Assembly: GCA_022606495.2 (NCBI GenBank)
Contig: JAHDVE020011258.1
Coordinates: 1-64,000 of the forward strand
From: Halesus radiatus
Lineage: Eukaryota > Arthropoda > Insecta > Trichoptera > Limnephilidae
Length of the DNA stretch: 64,000 nt
Direction: 5' to 3'
Part shown: piece by piece, positions 43,670-55,040 of the stretch
How the letters are laid out: the number at the start of each line of letters is the position of its first letter
Position numbering within the stretch: position 1 is the stretch's first letter
Notes under the pieces: model-generated
Database searches by the model: none
Told to the model about the DNA's origin: nothing
Seen by the model: only the letters and a program-made list of their open reading frames with translations
Program-made: the position numbers and the translations under genes

Positions 43670-43775
43670 TGTCGTGATGGGGGACTTAGCCAGCTGAAGA
43701 ATTGAACTCATGACGCCTGGGCGGTACCCAGACGCGATGCCAACTCAGTCACTGACCGGTCAATTTTAGTGAGAC
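43670..43775 (-). repeat. tRNA-like SINE trace
   Basis: On the minus strand, TGACTGAGTTGGCATCGCG fits an A box and GAGTTCAATTCTT a weak B box about 37 nt later. Diverged. Confidence 0.4.
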
Positions 43776-43820
43776 TGTTTTTACTAAGAACATGCACAAA
43801 AACGTGGAGGTACCTAATAG

Positions 43821-44372
43821 GCCAGTACAATTAGTGATCTGCGATCGTAATTATTCTGGAATTTAACATTTTTTAATATGTTTTATAAACTTGTCCCCTG
43901 TCGTAAAATCAAAGTTTTCGACCTTGGCACGCCTGTGCGTGCACCGCCATCTTGAAAAAAAAACAGCCGAACCTATTAAATTGATATCAGTAAATTTTTC
44001 ACAAAATTGTACTGGAAACGAGATACTCCCGAAAAAACAGATAGAGTCGTGCGTTTTACTTGTTTTTACAATCTTATACGCATTTTTAAGACTTTATATC
44101 TCGGTACCTATAAGAGATACAAGAAAAATATTGACGATAAAGTTGTAGAAAATTTTATGTTCTGTTAAATTTGTTCAAACTATATAAGCCGAAATTTGCA
44201 TTGTAAACGAGATATTTAGGAAAAACTAGATTTTTCCGCGATTTCGGATGGTTTTTTCAAGATGGCGGTGCACGCACTGGTGCGCCAAGGTCGAAAACTT
44301 GGATTTTATAATAGTGAAACTACCAGAATAATTACGATCGCAACCCCATTTTTTGCGCTGATTGCACTGGGA
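43821..44372. mobile_element. large fold-back element with long inverted repeats
   Basis: Left arm about 43821-43965, right arm about 44248-44372. Both contain GCGATCGTAATTATTCTGG, AAAATCVAAGTTTTCGACC-like and GTGCACCGCCATCTTGAAAA words in inverse order. The outermost ends match as CCAGTRCAATYAG. The middle has two direct repeats (GAAACGAGATACTCCCGAAAAA / GTAAACGAGATATTTAGGAAAAA-like). The frames at 43891-44148 and 44262-44462 come from the arms and are unassigned. No target duplication was found. Confidence 0.75.
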
Positions 44373-44559
44373 TATAAGTGGTCAACCCGAGATGTTCATA
44401 AAAATATATATCATGAAATCATGTTCTCGTTTAAATTTCAATTAAAAAAAAAATTACGTTAAAAGTTTAAATATTATAAAAAAAAAGTATTTACACGTAC
44501 TAATTGTTAATGTGTTTAAGTCGTAGAACACCATTTAATATATATTATTTAAGCCAAGA

Positions 44560-44640
44560 AAATGGCTTTGAACGCCGAAACAGCTGTCACAATAATAAAA
44601 ACTAAAATTCTAATGATAACATTATTAAAATTGATTTACG
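44560..44640 (+). repeat. PLE-D type 3' fragment
   Basis: AATGGCTTTGAACGCCGAAAC, AGCTGTCACAATAATAAAAAC: same unit as at 2785, 47045 (-) and 51125 (-). TAATTGTTAATGTG..GTAGAACACCATTTAAT precedes it, as in the 46970 relative. Confidence 0.45.
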
Positions 44641-46121
44641 TTGTAATGAATTACAGACATTTATTTATTTTCAGCGAACTTAATTTTTTTGGGAATGTTG
44701 TAAGTTATTATTTTTTCCTTTCAATTTGTTTATTGACATGAATGCGTATTCTCATTTGTTTATTTATAAGTGTATTTCCACATGCATCGACCTATAGCTT
44801 TTTATTATTATTTGAGTTTCATTGATTATGTAAACTTAACCCATAAATTTATCGAATGTGACGATAAAATTTGATGTAAAAATTATCGTAATTTTGACGC
44901 GGTTCTAAAACTTTTAACTTCGAAATTGATTTAAGTGAATTTGTACGGCACAAGTACCTCCATATTACGCAGTATGAAAATATCACATTACTTTACATGT
45001 AACATGCAGATAAAGATATAAATAGAGAGATGATAAGATACATATGACATTATATTATTTGGGTTACACATTTGAACAATGTCAGTAAGAAGGTCGAGTA
45101 AAATTCAGAAAATAAAAAGAGAAGTTCGTTTTCTTAGTTTTTGTTCCTGTTTTTTTTTTTTAAAGTTTTTTTATATTCTTTATAACAAAATACTAATAAT
45201 GATCCCCTCACTGGGGTCTTCTGTGCTGAGGATTTCATTTACAAAATACGAAATTACATTATATTAAATTGATTGAAAAAAATAAAATAATTGTAAGGTT
45301 AGGTGTTTTAAGTGCAGTGATGATTTATTATTATTTATTAATTTTTATGAAGATTTATGGGGAAGTAACATTATTAGACAAAACTTTGCGGATCTAAGGA
45401 TTCTGCGGTGCTCTGGAGTGACACCAACCCCACGTGACGCCACTGCTACAAAAAAAAAACATTTTCAGTATTTCCCAATTTAAGAAAGTCTGTTTAAAAC
45501 AGTGTTGACAGACTCAAAAATTCAAACCGCTAGACGCTAGAGATTTGAATTTGTGGAGGTAGGTGTCTAAGTTTTCCTCCGCTGAGGTTGGGAGTTATTT
45601 TCTATTTTAATTGCAATTAGCACTTTTACCCCCTCCCCCCGTCTCCTACCACCCCCTCCCTTTATCCCAATCTCAGAGTGGAGGAAGACAGTCATATTAT
45701 GTGTTTATCTCCCTCCCGCCGAGCTCTGTACTCGCAGCTCGTAGAACGAAATTAAATTTATCTGTTAAATTACTTTCTGAGCTTTTGGATTATTTCAGTC
45801 CTCTCAAGTCTGAAATTAATAACAGATACTTCTTGTTATATTCCTTCCCTAAACCACAAGTATTTTTGTAATATTCAAAAATTATATTAATACTAGATGA
45901 AAATTCAAAGAAACAAACATGAAGAAAACTGAGAGTTTTTTAACCAAATTATAATTTTTTCTTTACACATTTCGAATTTCAAAATACGTATTATAGGTAG
46001 GAAAGATAGGTACCGTAAAAGTTAGAATTAAACACTTAGCTGTAGATAGAAACAAAATAGAGAAAAAACATAACTTTACATGCATAGAAAATTCAAATCG
46101 TCATTCTTTACAGATTTTTAC
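44641..46121. other. no gene recognised
   Basis: AT-rich. A CT-rich patch (45625-45720) gives an 86-codon frame rich in Pro/Ser (45611-45871), not matched to any family. Confidence 0.3.
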
Positions 46122-46760
46122 AATAAGGAACTACCGTGAAAAATATAATGGCTCTAAAAATATATATTCATATAGATCAGCAAACGCCCATTTTGAATAT
46201 TTAACTTTTATTATATGTAATTATACGTAGAATTTAAAAATTCTTTATTATAAATTGAATAAAAAATCATCTCATCAAGGCACCTTGTTATGTTGGTACC
46301 ATTACATTTGCAATATTTGACGTCACGTGCTCATTCTTGTTTTGGATTAGTGTGTACTTTGTTTTTTTTTCGATTTGTTTTGTATTTAAAAGATGTATTT
46401 TTTTAAATTTTAACTTACTTTGGGTGACTTTAAGCTCTATAATTGTTGTTCAATATAAAAAAAACTATTATTACTGAAAGAAATTAGAGTATTCATGAGC
46501 AAACCAATTATCAATGCGGTTATTATGTAAATATTAATGGTTAATACTATTATTATTTTTCGAGTGAAAGTTTTTAAAAAGGTACAATTTTTTTTTTACT
46601 TATGTTTAGTTATGATGTACTATGAATAGAATGTAAAATTGTGTACGGTAAATCTCATCCTTGTTTTGACATTTGACATTCTAACCTCAAAACTATTCAA
46701 AACCGATCAGCCATAGATTTGGAGCAGTTTGGCGCACTTTGAAAATTTGAAACTTTGTGA
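46122..46760 (+). repeat. dispersed repeat R, copy 2 (uninterrupted)
   Basis: About 640 bp. It starts ATAAGGAACTACCGTGAAAA, has TGACGTCA at 46318-46325 and GGGTGACTTTAAGCTCTATA, and ends GAAAATTTGAAACTTTG. It is the intact reference for copies 1 and 3. Confidence 0.75.
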
Positions 46761-46969
46761 ATGTGGACATATTCAAACAACAGAACAAACAGGAGAATGT
46801 CCCCTTCATCAGTTTCCCTATGGCACATCTGTGCTGAACCAAGTGACTCCCGATGCAGTCGACTGGCTGAATAACCCCAGCGTCCCACTATGACCTCCAT
46901 ACGAAGAAGAAGAAGATCCCATCCCATCGTGATTGTAAATAGAAAGATCACAATATTTTAAATTGTTAT

Positions 46970-47125
46970 TTTGTTAATTTCGTGGAACTCCATTAATTAA
47001 AACAAATAATAATTAAATCAAATTAAATAGTGTTATAATTAAGTACCGCAAGATTTTAGTTTTTTTTATTATTATTATGACAGCTGTTTCGGCGTTCAAA
47101 GCCATTTTCAAACTGTGGTTAGGTT
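46970..47125 (-). repeat. PLE-D type 3' fragment
   Basis: On the minus strand: GAAAATGGCTTTGAACGCCG, AAACAGCTGTCATAATAATAAT, then AACTAAAATCTTGCGG. A flanking CGTGGAACTCCATTAAT word is shared with 44510 and 13220. Confidence 0.45.
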
Positions 47126-47711
47126 GTATTGAGACGACTTACTTTTATGATTGTATTTACCACCAACAAAATTTATTTTTTAGGGAGTTTATAATGATTT
47201 ATTAATTTTTCAGTAAAAACTGATTTACTCAGAATATGTTAATTAAAATTCTCTGTTCTGCTAGGTACTTATAGTTGCAATCTGTTTTCAGGCTTTTAAT
47301 TATGGCATGTTTTTCTTAATAGTTTTATTACAACGTTAACACCATTAGGGAAATGAATTTAAATGTTTGTGGCAAATCCGTGAATTATTTTAAAGAATAA
47401 TATTTTTAGATTTCGTAAAAATACTAAGAAGTGGTAAATAGATAATTTTTCTTATTATGTTTATATTAGGGTCAACAGTTCTTTTGTTTATATATAGTTT
47501 TTTTTTTAAATTTAATTTTAGTTATTTATACATTTATGTTTACAAAATAATTATTGTAACTTATATACTATTGGGTATTTTACATATTGCTAATGATAAC
47601 TTAAAAACTTTGTGTGATTTTTACAATCTATTTAAATTTATTAATTGGTGCAATTTTGATTGGGACCGGTAGAGCATTATAAAATTTCATCCGTTTGTAA
47701 AATAAACTGTT

Positions 47712-48215
47712 TTACGTATTGTCTTTGTTCTTTTTCAGTAGTCTAAATTCCTTAGATATTCTTGTATTATGTCCATGAATGTCCATGTTGTAAATAATAT
47801 TGTTGAAAAAATATATTGGTAACAAGTTGTTTCTTATTTTATGTGTAAACATCACTGTGTTCAATGTCAGCTTTTGTTTCACTGTTAGCCAATTTAATTC
47901 TTCTAATATTTTAACCACTTTTGAATGTCTATTTCGCTTTAGTATTGGAATAATTCTGTTTTGGAGAATTTCTAATTTGTTCTATTCTTTGTCGTTATTC
48001 AAGAAAAGTATTGTTGAGCAGTAGTTGAAATGCGGAGCAATAATATAGTTGTAAATTGTGAGTGTCCTTTTTCTGGAAATTTTTGGACGATTACTAGTCA
48101 AAAAAGAAACCTTCTTCCCAATTTTCTTTTTGATATATTCAACATGTTTATTAAAGTTAAGTTTTGTGTCTGTGTAACTATTTCATATCATTAATTGATA
48201 AACTAAAGTTTTTAA
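47712..48215 (-). mobile_element. Jockey/CR1-like LINE, RT C-terminal region
   Basis: The minus strand encodes, 5' to 3', KRTLTIYNYIIAPHFNYCST, a stop, KLEILQNRIIPILKRNRH, then ILEELNWLTVKQKLTLNTVM, FTHKIRNNLLP and MDIHGHNTR. This is the classic thumb/post-RT region of insect LINE ORF2 (Y...I.PHF.YC, LQN.....IL, W..V..R...N...FI.K). One stop and no catalytic FADD box: a truncated pseudogene. The 74-codon plus frame is a shadow. Confidence 0.8.
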
Positions 48216-48229
48216 GACAAGATTTTTGT

Positions 48230-48510
48230 GCATAGCGCAAAGGGTAACAATTATTTTTATAAACAATAATTATTAGCCTGAAACACTAATCCAAATTGAA
48301 AAAACCTTCAGAGAAAAGATAAATGTCGCCGACAGGACTCGAACCTGCACCCTTCTGATTGCCGGTCAGATGCTCTACCGTTGAGCTACGTCGGCTTATC
48401 GCAAACCCATGTTTATGTTTACAGGTGAAAATATAATAAAAAACAGTAATTATTGAATGAAACACTAGTATATATTGATTAACTTGGCGGGTTTGCGATA
48501 AGAGGTAGAA
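48230..48510. repeat. tRNA-like repeat unit with inverted and direct repeats
   Basis: TAATTATT...TGAAACACTA occurs on both sides (48265-48285 and 48450-48470). CTTATCGCAAACCC (right of the tRNA-like part) is inverted as GGGTTTGCGATAAG near 48488-48502. It suggests a small composite element around the tRNA-like core. Confidence 0.45.
48327..48395 (-). tRNA. tRNA-like sequence, probably a pseudogene or SINE head
   Basis: The minus strand reads GCCGACGTAGCTCAACGG... with a D stem GCTC/GAGC, an anticodon stem TCTGA/TCAGA with loop CCGGCAA, and a T arm GCAGG TTCGAGT CCTGT. A and B boxes are intact. The anticodon would be GGC (Ala), but position 33 is C rather than the near-universal U. The acceptor 3' strand is about 3 nt short, so the 7-bp stem can form only by borrowing from the T arm. 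Hence tRNA-derived rather than a working tRNA gene. Confidence 0.45.
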
Positions 48511-48889
48511 AATGTGATGAAGTGTTCTAATCCACCCATTCTACGATATTTTATCGCTTGTCTGAATTTAAATACATATATCACTTATGCTGTTGAAAAT
48601 GTCACACTCGTAAGTGCATGGGAATTGTAATATTAAATTTAATAAATACTAATATACAGTTATTACGAGAATTTATCAATTTTTTAAAATCTTTTCTTCC
48701 AATCGCGTGAAATTGATATTTCAAAACTCCGTACGTAAAGAAAAAAAACATGGTGCGAGCTAAAAATTGTTGCGTTGAACTTGAAATTTCTGATTAAAAA
48801 CGCTTGCTAAATTTCTTTGCGCCAAAACTTTCGATAGTTTTTTTTTCTAGTACTTACCTACTTACTGTTATACATTAAAATATTTATTA

Positions 48890-49330
48890 CAGTTTAAACA
48901 ATTGTTGCAACACACAGACTACTGTTCTAGTGTTCCCTATAGAAGAAATGCAGGTAGCTTCAAAAAACTCCAAATAATCCAGAATAGAGCAATGAGACAA
49001 ATTTTAAAGTGTAATAAATATATATCAATACAGAAAATGCTCAATGATTTAGATATAGCCAATGTTATACGAAGAATTTTCTGTAACGTTTTAATTTTTA
49101 TTTACAAAGTTTTTAAAAAATTACTGTCATCTTACTTTAGAGACAAACTACAATAGTCGAACGACTGGTAATCTGACGAACGTTTATAAAACGGCGAAAT
49201 CGGGCGGTATACCAAATATTAGTTAAAAATGAACGAACGGATGGTTATCAAACCGGCCCTTAGAGTAATATGTAAAAATGATGCATGTAATAAGTATAAG
49301 AATTAAGCAATATGTAAATTAAAATGTAAA
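48890..49330 (+). mobile_element. Jockey/CR1-like LINE, RT C-terminal region and 3' part
   Basis: 48902-49156 encodes LQHTDYCSSVPYRRNAGSFK, then LQIIQNRAMRQILKCNKY and FIYKVFKKLLSSY, homologous to the minus-strand copy at 47712-48215. Out-of-frame continuation (NLTNVYKTAKSGG) reaches about 49210. It ends AAAACATATAGGTAGG...(A)n. 5' truncated, frameshifted. Confidence 0.8.
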
Positions 49331-49920
49331 AACATATAGGTAGGACTATTTTAATAAAAAAAAACATTTTTTTTATTTATTTATCAAAAACATTGATTAT
49401 AATTCAAAACCAAATAAATAAGACGAATCACTAATAACTGCGTGATGAATTAAACTCATGATTATTATACTTGTTGAAAAATAAACTTCAAGGCTAAATT
49501 TACAAAGTTAACATTAATACAAGACTCGTCAGGACAAGCAATTAAATCGTAATTATTATTTTGGTGGTCATATCCGATCTATGTACCGATATTACTTAGG
49601 TACTTAAGGAATTGATAGTCTGAGTCATTATTTAACAGTTCAGAATATTTTTTTGTGTTTTTAACAACCAACAAAGGGAAGAGTCACGACAATTGCGTTT
49701 TAAAAACAAAATGCGATGAGTGGAAATCACGAAATGGGAAATAAACTTGCGGCAACCTTTTTGAACCTTTGTTAACAAAGCGGATCAAACCACATCAGAA
49801 AAAAACACAAAAATTTCAATATTACGTAACTATCTGCACAGTTATCTCGTTGCTGCGCCGACGTTCGTCTTTGTGTAAAGTGTTTTTTAATAAAACAGTA
49901 AAAACAAAATGTTTTTGTGA
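49331..49920. other. no gene recognised
   Basis: AT-rich, no supported open frame. Confidence 0.3.
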
Positions 49921-49921
49921 T

Positions 49922-50292
49922 TTCCGCACAAGAGTCCCAGCTATCTAAGTCAGGATCCAACTAAAAGGAAAGAAGAAGGAAATGAGATAGGGAAGAGGAT
50001 TTTTTTATTACTTTTAATGTGAATACCGTACGAGAGTTACTGCTCCCTACCGTCTACTGTGGAGAGGATGGAGATGTTGAGGAGGAAGGTGGGTAAGTAT
50101 CTGGTTATTCAGATCTGACCACCAAACACGGCTAAAGCCATTTGAAGAGAGTGGGTATGTACCACTCTGGAACGTGCCGAAAGTATACCATATATATTTT
50201 TAATATGAATTAAATGTGAAATAACACAATTTAATTAAATTGATTTTTCTTGTGCACGCTGGGATTCGAACCCGCTACCTCCGGCTGGATGT
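49922..50292 (-). mobile_element. tRNA-derived SINE, family T1, with partial 3' duplication
   Basis: The main copy is 50003-50292 (minus strand head GGTTCGAATCCC near 50262-50273, ending GTACGGTATTCAC). It lacks the CAGTATCGCCCTGG block. A second 3'-end scrap (49922-49945, CCGCACAAGAGTCCCAGCT) lies just beyond, so either two insertions or a partial duplication. Confidence 0.7.
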
Positions 50293-51034
50293 ATGATTGA
50301 GAAGTTTAAATATATTTCAGCGCGTTCATTAAAAATATATTAAAAAAAAGGTTTTTGTGACTAAATAACCTAACAATCTGAGCGATTTCATCGCTGCTAT
50401 TTATATATAAGTAGGTTCTAAATCGCTTCGTGCGTAAGGTATTCGCTGCGAGTACTCAACGTCTACGAAATTCTTTATTCATTTATAATCTTTGTTTCTC
50501 TATAATGTCATTGATTCGCCTTTTACATTCATGCTTTTCTTTCATGCTAATTATGTTTCACTGTACAAAAATCTGACCGCCACAACACGGGCATGCGCCT
50601 AGTCTGGTGATCGAATAAACATGTAATTTGTAACATTATAATGAATAAAGAAAAAAGCAGCTATTAAACATTCGCGCGATAGAACATGTTTAATTCTGAT
50701 CGCGATAAATCCGCGATTTTGGTGACCGAATTGCCGGTCACGTGACCTCTTTGCTGCTATTTTGTAAATTGCCAGTCGCTAGTTGTTAAATGTTTCTGGT
50801 TTGTTTCATGTATTTTTCAACATGTAGGACATTTCACTCGCTACTTCCTTCGCTGTTTCAATAACCATGGAAAGGCTTCGGGTGCAATACAGTAATGCGT
50901 ACCGTATGATGTTCGGATTTCCGAGGCACTGCAATGCCTCGTGGCAGGGATGAGGGATAGGATTATCAACTTCAAAAATGTCCTCGTCATAGAATCCCGT
51001 CAGACATATATCGAGTCGAGTATATTTATATTTA
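50293..51034. other. no gene recognised
   Basis: Mixed composition. 50690-50760 has GCGATAAATCCGCGATTTTGG and GACCGAATTGCCGGTCACG (short palindromic words). No element named. Confidence 0.3.
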
Positions 51035-51260
51035 TAATTTCTTCAAAAGATTGGTATTCACTTTGTGGCGCCATTATTAATAAATTTAAAAAAATTACTT
51101 TGTATTTTTAGTTGTTATTATTGTGAGAGCTCTTTCGGCGTTTAAGGCAATTCTCAAATTACTTTGTGAAAACCACTTTGTTAATATATACATATCAACA
51201 TGTTTCTAAAGCGATTATTAATAAAGTGGTGTTTACAAAGTAATTTTTAATTAATTTGTA
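51035..51260. repeat. PLE fragments in both orientations
   Basis: Minus-strand PLE-A terminus (TATAATTTCTTCAAAAGATTGGTATTCACTTTGTGGCG on the plus strand, 51036 onward), minus-strand PLE-D unit (51125-51190), a minus GAAACATGTTGATATG remnant, then a plus AATAAAGTGGTG terminus. It resembles a tail-to-tail PLE arrangement. Confidence 0.5.
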
Positions 51261-53390
51261 TTTACAATTATTGTAAATTTATTATTTCTCTTATTCCACT
51301 ACTCTCTTCTTTGTTATTTTAATTTATAATATTGTTTTCTATTCTTATTTGGTGTGTGGGAACGCTCCGTGTGTTCGAGGCTTTATAATCAAAAGTACTG
51401 AACAGAAATCTCTTTAAGTGTAATCTATACCTACTTGAAAAAAAACAATGTCGTTAATTTATAAATTTAGACTCCTGGGCCCCAGACAGGCCAACGAAAT
51501 TGATTTTCTATTGAAGGAATAATTTCGGGAATTGAAAAAGTTTCATATTTTTCACCCGAAGTAAGGGAAAATTGACCTTACTACGGATTCACCAGACACG
51601 CCCACGGAACACTTCTATCTTTCTAAATATACAAGTAGTAAGTAAACCAATTTACCGCTGTTATAAAAATAAAATAAAACTTTTCAATCGGGGTATTTTC
51701 CCTTTTGTTTTCTCTGCTTTACCTCACAAAACAGGGTTATTAGTGACTAAATGAATTTGAATAAATCACCGAGCTACAATGGCTTTAGGGGTGCGGGAAA
51801 GAGGAACTTCGGGCTGGAGGTAGGGGTAGGGGTAGGGATAGGGGGCTAAACAATTTAATTTAAAAACTTTTTTCCATAATCCATTTTAATTCATGATTAT
51901 TCCGGGTACTCAGGGATGGAGAATTTCCATCTCCCTCACACTCACAAAATCCCCCACACCCCTCTCGTTCTTCCGACAAATTTCATCCGTGTAAATTAAT
52001 GTTATAAAAATTTGAGAGCCCCAAGAAATTTCTTAAGCCGGCTTGTACCTACTTGGGATTTACAAAAACGGTTGGCGTAACGATGAAGTAATGAGATTTT
52101 TTTTATTTATTGCAAAGTAAAATGTAAATACAACCTTTGAAGAGACAGTGTTAAAGCTCAGCTTTTTTTTTTAATCTAATCCAGTTTTTATAAATCTGTA
52201 GTAATTATTACTCTCATAAAGGTGCTGGTACGTTTTTTTTTAAACTTTTGTATGTGGTAAAAAAGTCCTACTCGGATTGAAAAAAATACTAACTTTTTAT
52301 TTGTGAACATGGATCAACATACACGAACGCCAATGGTCACATTATTTTTGGAAAACGGCTGGTCAGTAATTGCCACCGGCAATTGTACGTAGTTCGGAAA
52401 TGCAAAAAATGGCAAAATGTAATAAAAAAAATGCCAAAATGCAAAATACAAAAAAATGAAAAAGTGATGAAAAATGCAAAGAAAAGAGCTGTCACGTGCA
52501 TTCATTCTAATATTAGATACTTAGCCGACATTATTTTCCACACCTAATGTAAAAAAAAAGAATGAATTAAACTTTAATTTGTAATTATCGTTGTATTGTT
52601 TTTATCACTACATTTAAAAGTTATTACAGCGGAATTATTTAGAAATATATATGTATATTTTTTTTCAATTGATTTATTATTTTGGAAGTGGACTTATTGC
52701 CCGCCCAGTATTTAGAATGCTCTTGCAAAAAATCACATTTAAATATTTTTTAATGCATTAAGATTTTAAGTATTTGTGTCAATGAAATTTCTGACTTTAT
52801 TGACATTTGGTATGGTATGTTGGTTCTACAATAAAAATACACTCTTTATTTTCAACTTGGAACTTGGAAAAATTCCACAGTACTTAATTTATTAAGATTG
52901 GGATTTTTAATAACCATTTATTAAATAATATATATGCACTTACATCATAAATCCCATCGATAAATTATACATAATACGTAAACGATTTTCAGCATTGATA
53001 AAATAGATTTTTTTAATATTTACTAACCATATTACATAACCAGGTACTTCCCTATTTTAAATTTTCTCCTTTCCTTCTGCCTCACAACACTTACTAGAAA
53101 GCCTTAGAAATCAGGAAAATACTACACAACAATTACAACACAATCAATAACCAATTAAATGTAGTGTGTAGTATCTACCTACCAAACTTAATATGTTCCG
53201 GGTAAACCAAACCGTTTTACCCGCACATTTCACATTTCCATACCATTCTACCAGTATGATTCCTTCCACTTGTACTGTTCTCCACTTTAAACATTATTAA
53301 ATGTATTCTATTGTTTCCAATTGAATGAACCTTACAAATATTCTGTAATTTATTTGTATTCCATAAAAAAATTCTTCTAAATACATATAT
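51261..53390. other. gene desert with a G-quadruplex-type tract
   Basis: AT-rich, unassigned short frames. At 51817-51846 the plus strand has GGAGGTAGGGGTAGGGGTAGGG and a further GGGGG run, able in principle to form a G-quadruplex. Confidence 0.3.
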
Positions 53391-53394
53391 TTGT

Positions 53395-53710
53395 AATTTC
53401 TTCAATAGATTTGTAGCCACTTTGTGGCGTCATTATTAATAAATTAATAAGAATAACTTTGTATGCACCATTTTTTAAATACGTAAATATCAACATGTTT
53501 TGAAAGCAATACAGCGCCCTTGAGGTGATTTTTCACAAAAACGGCGCTATACAAATCATCCAATTATTATTATTATTATCAATGCTATAATATACTTGTC
53601 ATTGTTTTCAGTATACTGTTTATCCTAATGAGGAACGCTTTGCTTTCGAAACATGCTGATATTTATATATTTAAAAAAAAGTGGTGTAAACTATGTTAGT
53701 CTTATTATAA
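53395..53710. repeat. PLE-A fragments, both orientations, with L2-A tail insertion
   Basis: 53395-53500 carries the minus-strand PLE-A terminus (CACTTTGTGGCGTCATTATT) and CAACATGTTTTGAAAGC. 53581-53710 carries a plus 3' end with CTAATGA (mutated CTGATGA), GCTTTCGAAACATG and AAAGTGGTGTAAAC. They are separated by the L2-A tail. Confidence 0.55.
53506..53580 (+). mobile_element. L2-A LINE tail
   Basis: TACAGCGCCCTTGAGG...ACGGCGCTATACAAATCATCC + (ATT)n; only the terminal hairpin and tail, inserted in PLE-derived DNA. Confidence 0.8.
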
Positions 53711-54158
53711 TTTCTTAAAAAAATGGGATTAAATTTATGGCGTCATTATTTAAAAATGAATTACAAAGTAATTTTATATTAATTTATTTATTCTTTAATA
53801 TATTTTTTATTTATTTTTAAATACATTATCTTAGTTACGATGTACACTATAAATGTCGCTTTATACCACATTTACTTAATATATGTTATTTTTTCTTTAT
53901 TCAAACTGTAATGTACCTACTACAACACATATTCATATACCGCGTAGTATACTAACCGTTAATAATTAATGTACACTCCTCTTCCAATCACAAGCAAATA
54001 CTTTTAATGGTAGAGTAGTATAACATCTGTAATATAATAAAATAAAACTGTATGTATTACCGAAATGTTTTTAGTTTAACTGTAGATCCTCATGACAATT
54101 CTCGTAATGCAACCACTTTTCATGAACTTAAAATTAATTACATTGTGTTAATGTTTCA
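53711..54158. other. no gene recognised
   Basis: AT-rich; 53735-53790 repeats the GGCGTCATTATT...ACAAAGTAATTTTA PLE-A end words. Confidence 0.3.
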
Positions 54159-54405
54159 CACACACAATAAGGAACTTCAGTGAAATTTATTATGGCTTAA
54201 AAATTTTTAGCAAATGTTGATTCTAAATATATATTTTACTGTATTGACGTGGAATTTATAATAATAATATAAATATTTATAATTCGTAAATGGTTGATTA
54301 TTGATTTGCTCATGAATATAATATCATTTTATACATTGAACAAAAATTGTTATAAAACTTAAAGTCATCCAAATTAATTAACTTAAAAATTGGCCAAAAC
54401 AAAAA
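54159..54405. repeat. dispersed repeat R, rearranged partial copy
   Basis: Begins in plus orientation (AATAAGGAACTTCAGTGAAA, ATTATGGCTTAAAAATTTTTAG). The rest (TTTGCTCATGAATAT, AACTTAAAGTCATCCAAATTAA, ATTGGCCAAAAC) is the reverse complement of the central part of R, so an inversion or inverted junction is present. An RTE fragment follows at once. Confidence 0.55.
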
Positions 54406-55040
54406 AAGCATGCCTTTAGGACGTCCCCGGCTTCTTCTTCCATTCAAAATCGCGTCATATATTCTCCGTACACTTCTTTCTTCATTCATTCACTTTACAT
54501 GCCCAATCCATCTAAGCGTACTTTTCTTAATCTTACTCATTCCGCTTACATCAATCAGCCTTGCATTATTTACGAAACTCAACATTTTTCAAATGATCAT
54601 ATATGGTTTTACGACTCATTCTCCTCAGAGATCTAATTTCTACAGCATTCAGTCTACTTTCATCTTTCCTCTGCCAGTTCCATGCTTCACTGCCATACAT
54701 CAGGGTTGGTATCAGCACTCTATTTTGGACTGCTAGCTTCGCTTCTTTGCAACCGCGTTCATTTTCCGTTAATAAAATTTCCCGTATTCACCCTTCTTTT
54801 CATATCTCTATCAGTCTTTCCATCTCTCGTAAACATACTACTCAAATACACAAACTCATCGGCCTGTAGTATTCATCATTAACACACATTGGACACTGTT
54901 TTCGTACTATCTCTTTCAAACACCATGACTTTAGACTAACTAACATTCATCATTAGCTCATTTTTCGTACATAATCGTACTTCGTTCATCCTAGATACGA
55001 GGGACTGTAGATCAGCATACAGCAGGCAACAATCATTGTA
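54406..55040 (-). mobile_element. RTE-clade LINE, long decayed C-terminal half
   Basis: On the minus strand from 55040: CLLYADLQSLVSRMNEVRL (YAD remnant of the RT catalytic box), ELMMNVS, stop, SKVMVFERD, then EAKLAVQNRVLIPTLMYGSE, AWNWQRKDESRLNAVEIRSL and YDHLKNVEF, then CKAD and the start of the GRPR region. This order is that of insect RTE proteins. Multiple stops and shifts. Unlike the other copies it reaches back to the RT active-site region but lacks the last ~60 codons. Confidence 0.8.

Noticed and set aside
54410..54882. Plus-strand frames of 66-108 codons
   Set aside because: Antisense to the minus-strand RTE copy.
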